In this document: one piece after another, positions 11,723 through 22,269 of the stretch | How positions within the stretch are numbered: the stretch's first letter is position 1 | Layout of the letters: every line of letters begins with the position of its first letter | Assembly: GCA_023653785.1 (NCBI GenBank) | Contig: JAMKCH010002871.1 | Coordinates: 91,663 to 155,662 of the forward strand | Direction of reading: 5' to 3' | From: Ophioderma brevispina | Lineage: Eukaryota; Echinodermata; Ophiuroidea; Amphilepidida; Ophiodermatidae | Length of the DNA: 64,000 bases | The notes under the pieces: generated by a model | Database searches by the model: none | The model's input: only the letters and a program-made list of their open reading frames with translations | What the model was told of the DNA's origin: nothing | Program-made: the position numbers and the translations under genes

Positions 11723-13846
11723 TAGTTCAAAAGACTTAGGATATATAAATACAGGGCAATATTAGCGGGGGTCCCTGAGAAATTTGCAGTGATTTGCGTT
11801 AAAGCGTCTTTAAATCTTATGCGTGCATAGAAATTATAGGATGCTTACTGTTTGGCACTACATGGCCAGCTAGTCGTGGGCAAATGGAAATATCAATTAT
11901 TAATAAAAATTCTTTAAAAGGAAATATCCATGTAATGGGTATGTGAATTAAGGTATTTTGTAATAATTGAGCCGATGGTTCAGAGATATTAAAAATCCTA
12001 TTTTATTTAGGGTAATCAGGGGACTATGCTGGGGATCACGAAATGCCAATTTAAGCATGTTTCATTTTGAGTGTTATGGAATAAAAACATTTTCAAATCT
12101 TCGCTATCCAAAAGTTGGATGATTTAATTGCTTTTATGTAAGGAGGCCTTGAGGAAATATGAATGGTTACATTTAGACATGGTTGAAAAGTGCCTACTTA
12201 TTGCATTATTTACAGCTGAGGCAGTTGTTTTATGGTTTGCAAAATGATCTGCAGTTAAGTTTAGATGTAACTATCTGGTCACCCAGCTTCTTGTTTACTT
12301 GGGGTTTCTTGCCAAATTGAAAGTGACCTTTGTACGGTGTGTGTGTGACCTTTTACCTGCAGACTTGTTTTTTGCCCAGGTTAGCGGTCCTTTTGGCCAA
12401 ATTTCAAAATTGTGGTTATACGGCATTTTACGCAAATTGAATTTAGATGACTTTTGATTTTTTGAGGCACCCTGAAACCCTGATAAAAACCTTGACCTTT
12501 GATACAGGCTCTCTTTTTTGTATAGATAGATTGCAATGGCACACTTCTTATAAAATGTGATATTTACGGAGTGTAATACGTGGGTGGGATGACAGGTAAT
12601 ATGTCATGAAGTAACAAATGTTCTAGTTTGTATGATATTGAAAGTATGCAATGGTTGTCGTGGGGGAACATTTTTTTTTAAAAATGAAAAATTTAAGTCT
12701 TTGGGTGAAAGAGGTAATTAAGAAAATAATATGAAGTCACATTGGGTGACAATGTTGATGAAGTGGGGAGGTTTTTAAACTTGGGGAAGAGCTCCCTAAG
12801 ATTTTAGGGGGACTTTTAATATTTAAAACAAAATGTTAGTGATCACGTTGGTACGTTTGCCGAATCCTGTAATATACTTACATCCGTCGGCATGTAAAAT
12901 CTCGGAATTGTCTTCCAAGTTATGCCTGTGATGCGGTCTTTGCAGTGGTCAATGTGTGTAGGTAAGGATAGCATTGATGTTTTCCCGAAAGGTGTTGTAG
13001 TATGTTGTATTTGATTGCGTCGCATTTTTTCCTTTGAAACATCGTAAATGTAAGAGTGACAGTTGAAGCCCCTGTTAACTCTGTATTAAATATTAAGTCA
13101 TGGTATGCCTCGGCTAAGTGTGTCCAAAATCATATTAAGTTCAACTTGCAAAACTCCCACACAATGTCATCTACTAATCCCTTCAAGAACCTTTTATGTG
13201 GATATTCCCCTTGACTCGCCCTTTCCTTCTTAAAGGAATTTTTATTAACAGTGTAGGATTTTAAAATGGTTGAAGGTCACCCTGGGGTAAATTGTTAGAA
13301 TGCACAGATCTTCTCAGAATGGGATAAACTAATGTATCATTTTGTTGACATTTGGGGGTATAGGGGAAAATACTGATAGGCCCACCGGGTGTATGGGGGG
13401 ATCAGCACTCTAGCTTCCGCTAAATATCGTTGAGCTGATTTTAACATAAAGTAAATGTATATTTTCATCTTGTAACATGCTGGTATGAACATTTGAAACC
13501 AATTTAAAAAAATGGATGAGTAAATTTTACCCTCATGATGACCTTGAAACAGTTTTGGGTCTGCGTACAAAACACCAAGAGCGTTGTGTAGATATAGCAA
13601 CAACTATACATTTTGTAAATCCTTATGACCATATGAACATGTCTAGATACAACCTTGTAACCATGTATGAAACATTTACAAAATTTTACACCTGTTAATT
13701 ACCCCATCCATATCTCAAATATGCTCAAGGATGACAAAGTTGCATAATAAGATCTGGAAGTCAGCAGGTCCAGGTTGCCTAAAACCCATCACACATTTTG
13801 GCAGACTCTTATGCAAGGATATAAGGGCTATACTGCATGCACTAAG
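11723..13846. other. Gene-free stretch
   Basis: No supported gene is seen. On the minus strand a frame of about 80 codons (13080-12843) has no match I recognise and no clear splice sites. The remainder is AT-rich, with short T and A runs. Confidence 0.45.
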
Positions 13847-14812
13847 GCCAAAAAAAAAAATGGTGTTTGTCTCAAAGCTGACGCGCGCGTTTGTAAATTT
13901 CGCCGGAAAATTGAAAAAAAAAGTATGCGGAACTTTTTTTTTATTTTTTTTTTCAAAAAAAAAAGTCATGAACTCCAAACTTTTGTTTGAAAAACTGGAA
14001 TTGTGAAAAGCATGATTCACGCAATCTGCCGAACTCTCGGCGGGGAACTGCCTATTTTTACGTTGATTGTTGAGTAGTGCATAGACGATACTTACTGCGC
14101 ACCAGCGTGCGAAGTGAAAACACTCCACCACCAAATAAATGGAAATATACTTCCGTTAAAGTGTGCAGGCTCTATACGGGTGGAAACTGGCAATAAAGTG
14201 GCTGTTTAGCGTCGCCTATCGCAAAACCAAATTGATGACCCCCATGCATTATTAAATTACATATTAAAGGTTTATCGATGTGCAAACCACTGATATATGA
14301 TTCCTGCAAAATCTTGCCGCCTCAGTTCAAAATCGCGCATTCAAAACAGGTATATTTACGTGTAGTTCTTCAAGGCGGCACTTTATTTAATGGTGTGCGG
14401 GTCATAGGTTCAATTGCACACGCGCGTATACAATGTGCTTCGGAAAGAACGATGGATACAGTTATCAAAGTTAAAGTGAATCTGCAACTATAACAAAGGT
14501 ATCTTCCACAAAACTGATAAGAACAAAATCTTAAAGATATTGCCAATGGAAATCTTGTTTGGGGGAAATCAATGTGTGGATCTGAGGCAGGAAATCGATT
14601 GATGTTGATACTGCCTGACTGCAGGTTATTCCATACCATGTTTGATGTACAAGCACGGGTGAAAATTGACGATCAGTGGGTGCATGCACATTGATATTTT
14701 ATTACCGAGCACAAAGAGTGAAAATTAAAAAAAAAAAAAAAAAAAACCGCATCCGCATACTTTTCAAGCCATCATCAGCTTTGAGACAAAATATTTTTTT
14801 TTTTGGGCCCTA
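13847..14812. mobile_element. Inverted-repeat DNA element, about 0.97 kb
   Basis: The left end (GGCCAAAAAAAAAAATGG, then TGTCTCAAAGCTGA) is repeated in inverse at 14777-14812, where it reads ...TCAGCTTTGAGACA, then a T run and GGGCC. A second shared phrase, AGTATGCGGA next to a long homopolymer, extends the arms to about 110 bases. TA is found beside both ends, which would fit a Tc1/mariner-type duplication. The interior holds no clear transposase. Confidence 0.6.
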
Positions 14813-14966
14813 ATAGTATACTGCTTAAAACTCCAAGTACAAGTAAATGATGTGCTGCACATTATTCGTGCCTTAGTACTGTTACAGCCCCCAAGGAATT
14901 TGCATGATTTTTTGACACCCCCCCCCCTCTTGAGTAGGATTTAAGTCATAAATAGCACATAAATAT

Positions 14967-16015
14967 TGTAAATTAGTCTAAGTAATACATATGGGATATA
15001 CCTGGTTTGTGTGCATAGCTGGTGTGTGCAAAAACAAATAGAATAAAACAGAGAAACGAAGAAGCATCTAGAACCTAGTGATTTCATTAGAAGGCAAGGG
15101 AAAATTCTGGATGAAGGATAGATGGCGCCCTGAGGCATTGAACTGTTGTGCTCATAGGATGGCCATGAACTGATATAGGCGGCGCCTACTGTATCTACAG
15201 GAAGATATGCTGTGTGCATGAGGGTAATGGGACTTATGATGTAATGGGCTAGAGTTAGAACATGAATCATAATAGAGAGGACTAGATCCTTCTAGAAATG
15301 TGTGAGAGGATATATAAAGCCCTGGTGATAGAAAGATGAGTCAGGTTTCATACCATCGTGCATCCAGTTATTAGCAGAGGATTACCAACATCTTACTCCA
15401 AGTTAGGTAGTCGAGCTAGTGACACCTAGTTGCTTCAAGTTGACAGCGACAGTAATAGAGTCAAATATATTTTCTGTAGTGGACATTGTCATAGTAGTCT
15501 CAGCTCCAGTTGTTCCGGTCCGATTGTGTAGCCGTGCGTCGGTTTTATATTTCGTGGCCTCGGAGTTATCCAAGGATAAAACAAGCGACGCACTTTTGGC
15601 CTATATTTAGTCGACTTCCGAGCTTCGGGAGTCATTAGGAGTTGGTTGTCTTCAGTCAGGACAAGTCGTCGGTGGACACTCCACTACTGGAAATAGTTAA
15701 AGTTTTACGCTGGAATATTAGCCAGGACTCTTTGCAAGTTCGGATCTAATGTAATCTGCTGCAGCCCGCGTCGCAGCACACACCAGGTCGAGTTATAGAG
15801 TTCATAAATAACATCAACATTTATTATAGATAAATCTTTGGTTCTTGATACACCTTAATCGATGTTTGGAATGAGATGATTTAAACACACAATTAAATAA
15901 AATACTTTGTTTTAAAATTTGTAATCAAGTCACAGGTATTGTCTAGTTATTCAGGAGTTTGAATCCATAGTTTTGAGGTGGTTTTTGGCCTTGGTCAAGG
16001 TGACCGACAGTTACA
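14967..16015 (+). mobile_element. Possible solo LTR
   Basis: The region looks like a retroelement long terminal repeat. It starts TGTAAATTAG and ends GACAGTTACA, giving TGTAA...TTACA ends. A TATA-like box (GGATATATAAAG) lies near 15308, and an AATAAA signal lies near 15895, about 120 bases before the end. The part between is more GC-rich than its surroundings and non-coding. No 5-bp target duplication was found, and there is no neighbouring gag or pol, so it would be a solo LTR. A real promoter region is an alternative. Confidence 0.35.
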
Positions 16016-16171
16016 AAACAGCTTATACACTTTTAGGCAGTCTAAATCAGCGCGATTTAAGACAAAGGCATGATGTAGAACAAAACAAATCTCTTACACT
16101 GATACACCAAAACACTAGTCATATGAGTCAACATCAGGCATGATATTGTACTTCTAGGTACATAGAGTACC

Positions 16172-16656
16172 CACTGTAAAAATTAAGTGTTTAGGTTTTG
16201 TAACCGTTATTAAACACATAGACGGTTAAGAACAACCAAAATAAAAAATAACAACTTTTGGTCAAAAAGTGGGTATTTCTTGGACATGCTCTATAAATCA
16301 TAAAAGCATGAACATTAGCGCTGTTTTTCCATTTTTAAATACAGAGCATGTGAATTTCTAACATGAACGCCTTAACGCGTTTTAAAACAATATTATCCTA
16401 AGTGTTTAGATACTAAATAAACACGTTTTGTGTTATGTGAACACTATAGTGTTAAGCTCTAAATGCCTTTGGTGTTATGGTGTTTAACTTCTAAACAACT
16501 TGGTGTTTATTCTTCCTAAACGCTTAACGATTATAGGGCAGGGTTCACGAAACTACCCACCTTTGACCAAAAATTGGTATTTTTATTTGTTGGTTCGTTT
16601 AAACGCGCATAGGTTGGTTTAATAACTTGTACACAACTAAACACTAATTTTACGTG
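16172..16656. mobile_element. MITE with GTGTTTA/TAAACAC motifs
   Basis: The left end CACTGTAAAAATTAAGTGTT is mirrored at the right end, which in reverse reads CACGTAAAATTAGTGTTTAG. Further inside, 'ttattaaac' and 'ttttggtcaaa' followed by 'gtgggta' are also shared, so the arms span over 100 bases with gaps. The interior repeats GTGTTTA many times. TAC lies on both flanks and may be the target duplication. It is non-coding. Confidence 0.68.
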
Positions 16657-16659
16657 TAC

Positions 16660-17880
16660 AGAGGTTTTGATTGGAGGATGGGGCAATATGGCATCAGAGT
16701 AGAGCTGTGGACAAGCAAGTAAGATTCTGACTGTGTATTATTTTTTACCTGAATCAAAAACATTTCCAAAAAAATGACAGATTGTTGGCCAGCATATGTT
16801 CCTATATATCTTGGTATGCGATTTACTCTTGAAAGTGGCACATATTTACTAGTTCAGAAGTCTGGAATGAACAATATGAATGCTCTAAAAGGTTTGTGTT
16901 TATAGAACTGAGGAAAATATTGTATCTATAAGACATTAAATAAGCATTTTCTTGCCTCAAAAAGGTTGTCAAAACAGTGGGTCTTCTATGTGTTTCATAG
17001 AACTCGTCACAAAAACTGATTTTAGTGATGACATATGAAATTTAGCCTCTGAACATGCTTGCAAAGCATGTTCAGAGCACTAGAAAATCCTATATGTTTG
17101 TCTATAAGCAGCATTTCATGCAAATGCCTAAGCAATCATCTAAAGATCAATGTCATGCAAGTCCCAAACAAAGTATAGGACTATTCCAGATGGAGTCTAT
17201 ATACACGTGGAAGGCACAACTGGAATAGTAAAATGTACCCAGAAAGGGTCTGAAGCTGGTATGAATTCATCCAGAAGAGCCATGGAATAACCATGGGTAT
17301 ATCATGACAATGCATCATGGTTGTTATGCAATGTATGTGACACCCATAGACTCATCATGTTGTTGCAGTCATTCTGACCTCCCTTATCAAAACATGGACA
17401 TGTCGCAAATGCCTATGCAAGGGTTGGTGCTTCAGCCAATTTTGGAAATGGCATCTGTCTGCCAAAGCAGAAAATCCAGACGGTGTTGACAGTCATCTCC
17501 AAATGGCAGCAAGTTGCCTGCCAAATGAAGCAGCAGGTCTTACTGAAGTTGGTGCAGAAACCTAAACTATGGGCTACTTCAGAAAGCCACGAATTCTAGA
17601 GTTTCACATGCACGAAGCGAAGAGGAGCATGTCATTACAGCTAAATATTCTGAAAGACAGCGCTATGACAGTTCATTCAAAAACAACTCATTGTGCATGC
17701 AAAAAGCTTGCAAGTACAATAGCCGCTATGTGATACCTTTTTGTGTTGCCATGTATTACGATAACTCCCAAATTTTCTTAACTTGAGTCAGTGGCTCTTG
17801 CAATGGTTCTTCAGGCAACACAATTTGCATTATAGTCATGTTTGATGGGAAATTCTGAAAAATGGAAGCTATTGCATGCC
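16660..17880. other. Gene-free stretch
   Basis: No supported gene. A small perfect palindrome (CTGAACATGCTTGCAAAGCA, completed by TGTTCAG) occurs at 17047. Otherwise the sequence appears unique and non-coding. Confidence 0.45.
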
Positions 17881-17903
17881 ACTTACCACATTCTTGCACT
17901 CCA

Positions 17904-18495
17904 CGACAAAATGCTTAGCCCTACCACCAATTCTTAAAGACTTTTGCTCGCCCTCACCTCCATTCTTTAAAGACTTTTGCTTAGCACTACCCCCATTCGA
18001 AAGGACTTTTGCTTCAGCATTACCACCATTCTTAAAGACTTTTGCTTAGCCCTACCACATTCTGTAAGATTTGCTTAGCACTACCACCATTCTTTAAAGA
18101 CTTTTGCTTAGCCCTACCACCATTCTTTAAGACTTTTGCTTAGCCAATACCACCATTCTTTAAAGGACTTTGATTAGCCCTACCACCATTCCTTTAAAGA
18201 CTTTTGCTTAGCCCTACCACCATTCGTTAAAGGACTTTTGCTTAGCCCTACCACCATTCTGTAAACGACTTTGGCTTAGCCCTACAACCATTCTTTAAAG
18301 ACTTTTGCTTAGCCCTACCACCATTCTTTAAAGACTTTTGACTTAGCCCTACCACCATTCTTTAAAAGACTTTTGACTTCAGCCCTACCACCATTCTTTA
18401 AAGACTTTTGATAGCCCTCCACCATTCTTTAAAGTTTTGCTTAGCCCTACCACCATTCTTTAAAGAATTTGCTTAGCCCTACCACCATTCTTTAA
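17904..18495. repeat. 33-bp minisatellite, about 18 copies
   Basis: Head-to-tail units close to TTAGCCCTACCACCATTC followed by TTTAAAGACTTTTGC repeat about 18 times. Units vary by small insertions, deletions and single changes, for example 'gtaaa' for 'tttaaa' and loss of one or two Ts. Because unit lengths vary, no frame stays open, so it is not a coding repeat. Confidence 0.95.
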
Positions 18496-18499
18496 GTTT

Positions 18500-19515
18500 G
18501 CCCGACTGGCCTCAGATATACAGTAAGTTCACGTGACTAATGGCAATAGTAGTACCCATGGCGTTAAATGTTATTGTCTGGCATGTCTAGAGTATATTGT
18601 TCACTTGAGGGTATTTTAAAGAATGCGAGCTGGAGTTCAATACTGAAGGACTGACTGGGCATTGCTGTCAACAGTTCAAATTTATGTTTCTATAAATAAG
18701 TCATGTCAGGCAATGGATTATGGGCCTCTGCCTGTTTGAGCTGGTCAATATTATTTTTGTAAAAATGTCTTTCAAGTTGCGTATCAAAAGCATTAGAATG
18801 TTAAAACATTTTAGCACGATATTGATCCTTGGTTGCTTATGTGTAGAATATAATAGTAATCGGTTAAATTCTATTAGCCCTAAATGCCAACATTCAGAAA
18901 TTTCTTTTGATAACTTCAATAAAATAAACCACAAAAAAATATTGTTTATTTCCATAAAGTTCAACCTGCATAATGGAATATGATAGGTATGTTAATGCCC
19001 ACATATCGTCCCATCTAAAACTCATTACAGTCTGAATGTGGTTGGCAAAACATGGGCCCTCCACTAATCAAAGGTCCAAACAAAATGGATCCATTATAAC
19101 ATTAAAATCTCAGAATTCACTTTCACAAGCATTAACTCATAGGCCACTATACCGTGATTGATTGATATTATAAGGCTATATGCAAGACTGAAAAAAAAAT
19201 GCAAATTTCAGGAACACAATCAAAATTTTCTTCACCTTCTCAATTTCTTTATTTTCCAAGACAAAATTCTCCAAATAGTAAGATTTCACTGGAACCAGGT
19301 TCCAGTTCCCGCACTTTTTCAGGCTTGGCTATATGATGAAATTAGTCAATCAGATATTATAAGAAAAAAGATTGTAGGTGCATACAGATATAGAAGGTCC
19401 ATTTGTGTATTGGTTAAATCCTGGGATAATCATGTTTATCTGTAATGAGGCAATCCGAGATAATGTAAGAAAGAGGTTGTCCTCAGGGGGTTAACAATGT
19501 GAGACTGAATAGGTC
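18500..19515. other. Gene-free stretch
   Basis: AT-rich sequence with overlapping short frames on both strands (18701-18983 and 19158-19445) that show no recognisable domain and no codon bias. I see nothing else here. Confidence 0.45.
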
Positions 19516-19527
19516 ATATTTCAGTTG

Positions 19528-19844
19528 CAGTGGCATAACAGGCGAGGGGGCAGGTTGCCCCCACGACTTTGGCCGGGAAAAAGTTTTCAAAATCCTGCTA
19601 AATCCAGCGTTTTTTAGCCCTCTGACTGGGAAAAATTGGCCTTTTGACCCCCATAAGAGGGAATTTCCCAAGGAGGGGAAGGTGAAAAAGGAAGAGAGGG
19701 CGTCACCGGGCGCCGGGCGTGGCCCAAGCGGGGGCGGCAGGCGTGTGGGACCGGGGAAGCGGGGGGTGTGGGGCGGTCGGGGGGGGGGGGGGGCGGGGCG
19801 GGGCGGGGCCGGGAGGGGGGGGGAGGCAGGCCATTACGCCACCG
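19528..19844. mobile_element. hAT-type MITE of the CAGTGGCGTAG family
   Basis: The left end starts CAGTGGCATAACAGGC and the right end is its inverse (GCCATTACGCCACCG). Both ends are bordered by the exact 8-bp direct repeat TTCAGTTG (19520-19527 and 19845-19852), the duplication size of hAT transposons. The interior includes a strong G-rich tract at about 19770-19830. The 142-codon plus-strand frame across it is low-complexity and not a gene. Relatives lie at 32185, 43116, 54506 and 57117. Confidence 0.88.
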
Positions 19845-20449
19845 TTCAGTTGGAATTTCATGAGCTTCTAGGTCTATTTATAGTTATTTCCATTCCCATA
19901 TTTTCCCCCCATGTTATTCCCTTGTAAAAAGGATATACTTCAATAAAACAGTTACATGATCTCAGTTGGTATACATATTCCCAGTACAAATCTGGTAAGT
20001 GGTTTAGTTAAGATTTTGAGACTGACTTTTCTCTTGCACTTGTCCAAAGTTACGATTGGTACGCATTGTTTGCACAAGTAACAATACTTTAGCAATGATG
20101 TCTGGCATTGGTGGTTACCATTTTAAATAAAGCTTTAATTCACATTCTTTCACAATCGGACTACCTAGTCAACTAATGCTTAAATGTATAATGGGAATTC
20201 GTTTTGCTCAGTTTAAATACTACATGGGGTCTTTCACCATGTGTGTATGCATTTATGTAGCAACATAGATAATCCATATGTATCTTGGGGGCCAGTCGCA
20301 GAATTGAAATTAAAAGAGAAAAAAAGAAACTCTTTTAAAATGTGTATATGATGTGCAGTCCGGGATGCTACCATATGTACAAATTTTCATTACAGTGTTA
20401 CATTGTTATACGCAGTGTGTTGCTATCAACATTATTAATGGCTCAGTCA

Positions 20450-20705
20450 CATATAGCTGGTTATTTGCTAGAAAAACCACTTCCAGAATGCTCAAGAATG
20501 GTGATGATTGGCCATTATTCAAAACTCATGGGCAGTTTTCTTTTTTTCATGTGTAGTTTGGGCAAGGGCTGGTGATTATTTGCTAGAAACCACTTCTAGA
20601 CTACTCAAGACTGGTGCTGATTGACTTTTTAAAAAAAAAAAAAACTATGTGAAGAGTTTTTTTTTAATGTGTAGTTTTGGCAAGGTCTGGGACTGTCCTG
20701 TACAT
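20450..20705. repeat. Tandem pair of a 130-bp dispersed repeat
   Basis: Two adjacent copies each contain 'tatttgctagaaa', 'ccacttc', 'ctcaaga(a/c)tggtg' and 'tgtagtttt/g ggcaagg'. A single copy is at 5283-5425. The second copy is interrupted by an A run followed by a T run. Confidence 0.75.
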
Positions 20706-21284
20706 TATTATATAATATGAAGCTTCCATCTATACCACATATTTTTAATACTGTACAGTATTTAAAAATCATTGAACAGTATTTTTTGATACCGTGCAGT
20801 TAGTGTTGTTACTTGGTTTATGGTAGCTTATTTAGCACTAGTAATACGTGCGATCCTTTATAGCGTCCATGAACTTTATATGAGTTTACATATACTCAGG
20901 CTTGCTTGCTGCGTTGGTGCTCCAGTAGCTTAGCGGGGAATCGTATTCAAAGTGTAAACATTGAAAATGGCCGCGTACACACAGACGACAAAAACACCAC
21001 AGTTGTGTTACATGAGGAAGAAGAATCCTACACAAAACTGAAGAGAATATACCACCGGACATAGCAAACCAGATTGTATCTTGGCGAAAAACAACTCTGG
21101 GTCAGTGACAGTGTCACAACTTAAACAAGGCTTAGCCTTCGAAGCTTGCTTTGAGTAAGTCTGCCTGCCAGGCATGCAGGGTAACAGAATTCGTAGGTCA
21201 TGGCAAAGTCATGAAAGTGACTACCATACCCCACTTCGCAAATTGTGTTGCATTTTACAGTCAGCTTCATATTGTATAACAATA

Positions 21285-21430
21285 ATAATATTGGATGGCT
21301 TTTTCTTCGGGTGATATGAGAATATACCGCACTTGTCAAGAAAATATCGAACTCGCCTTCGGCTCGTTCGATATTTTCATTACTCCTGCGGTATATTCTC
21401 ATATCACCCTCAGAGCCATCCAATATTATA
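21285..21430. mobile_element. Foldback MITE, ATAATATTGGATGGC family
   Basis: This is a near-complete palindrome: ATAATATTGGATGGCT at the left is mirrored by AGCCATCCAATATTAT at the right. The inner phrases GGTGATATGAGAATATACCG and GAAAATATCGAAC are also mirrored, leaving only a short loop around 21360. A relative is at 58381-58468, and a lone end (GCCGTCCAATATTATA) is near 60985. Confidence 0.85.
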
Positions 21431-21450
21431 TAAGTCTTCTGCATTTTAAG

Positions 21451-21740
21451 CAGTGGCGACACAATTTTGACAACTTATATAAGTAGGGACATGCAAGAGC
21501 TATCATCTCTGCAAAAATCAGACAAATCCATTCATTGCGGGAATCTTGCCATATAGGCTAGAAAGGTCATGATTTATATGTTATAGCGCCCTCTATATGC
21601 CCATTCTCCATTGAAAGACGTGGAAAAGTAGATTTTTAAGAAAATCATATTTGCCCGCAATGAAATTTCGTAAAATTTACACAGAATGTAGTTAGTCGAC
21701 TAAATATTCCAAATCAGTTGTCAAAAGTGTGTCGCTGGCG
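21451..21740. mobile_element. MITE with CAGTGGCGACAC ends
   Basis: The left end CAGTGGCGACACAATTTTGA continues to CAACTT. The right end in reverse reads CGCCAGCGACACACTTTTGA, then CAACTG. The 290-bp interior is non-coding. Partial copies are seen at 26768 (left end only), at 29110-29310 (right half, without a clean end) and near 43712. It lies directly beside the foldback MITE at 21285-21430. Confidence 0.7.
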
Positions 21741-22269
21741 ATAATTTTTGTTTTATTCTGGTTTGTCATAATAAATGAGACTTCCAAACAGCTGTGCCAG
21801 AGGTTGACCCAAAAAATTCTGATTCAGCCGACCCTTCAAACTATAGAAAAGCATTTTCAAACATTCTTCCCCGAATTCTAGAATGGGATGATTTATAACC
21901 TACGACATAAGGGACACAGCGCCAGCAATAAGGCACTCTGTTTGTGTATTTATATTATGCAGGATGATTGTTGTGTATATTCGCTGAGGTTAGTGCAATA
22001 GTATCCACTGCGTTACTGCGTTCAGCCTTGGACCCTCATGCACCTGATTCAGAATTATTAAGATACCATAGGTTTTGTGTTGTTGAATCAATTGATTCAG
22101 TGGCTCAAACCAAACAAAAGGCCAAAGTGCGCTTGAGCCAGTTGACCTGAGCCAAACAGTCTTATTCTGTGCTCTACATCAGCCACGGAATTGCTATCAC
22201 ACAGACAAATTCTTACCTGTAGTATTACCCACTACTTCATATTATCTAGATAGTGCGCCCAGGGAACAC

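Noticed and set aside
13715..14134. 139-codon minus-strand frame
   Set aside because: It covers the homopolymer-rich arm of an inverted-repeat element; runs of F and K come from T and A tracts.
17904..18495. CRISPR array
   Set aside because: Repeats are head-to-tail with no unique spacers, in a eukaryotic setting.
19499..19927. 142-codon plus-strand frame rich in glycine and arginine
   Set aside because: It runs through a G-rich tract inside a MITE with exact 8-bp target duplication, so the composition explains the frame.
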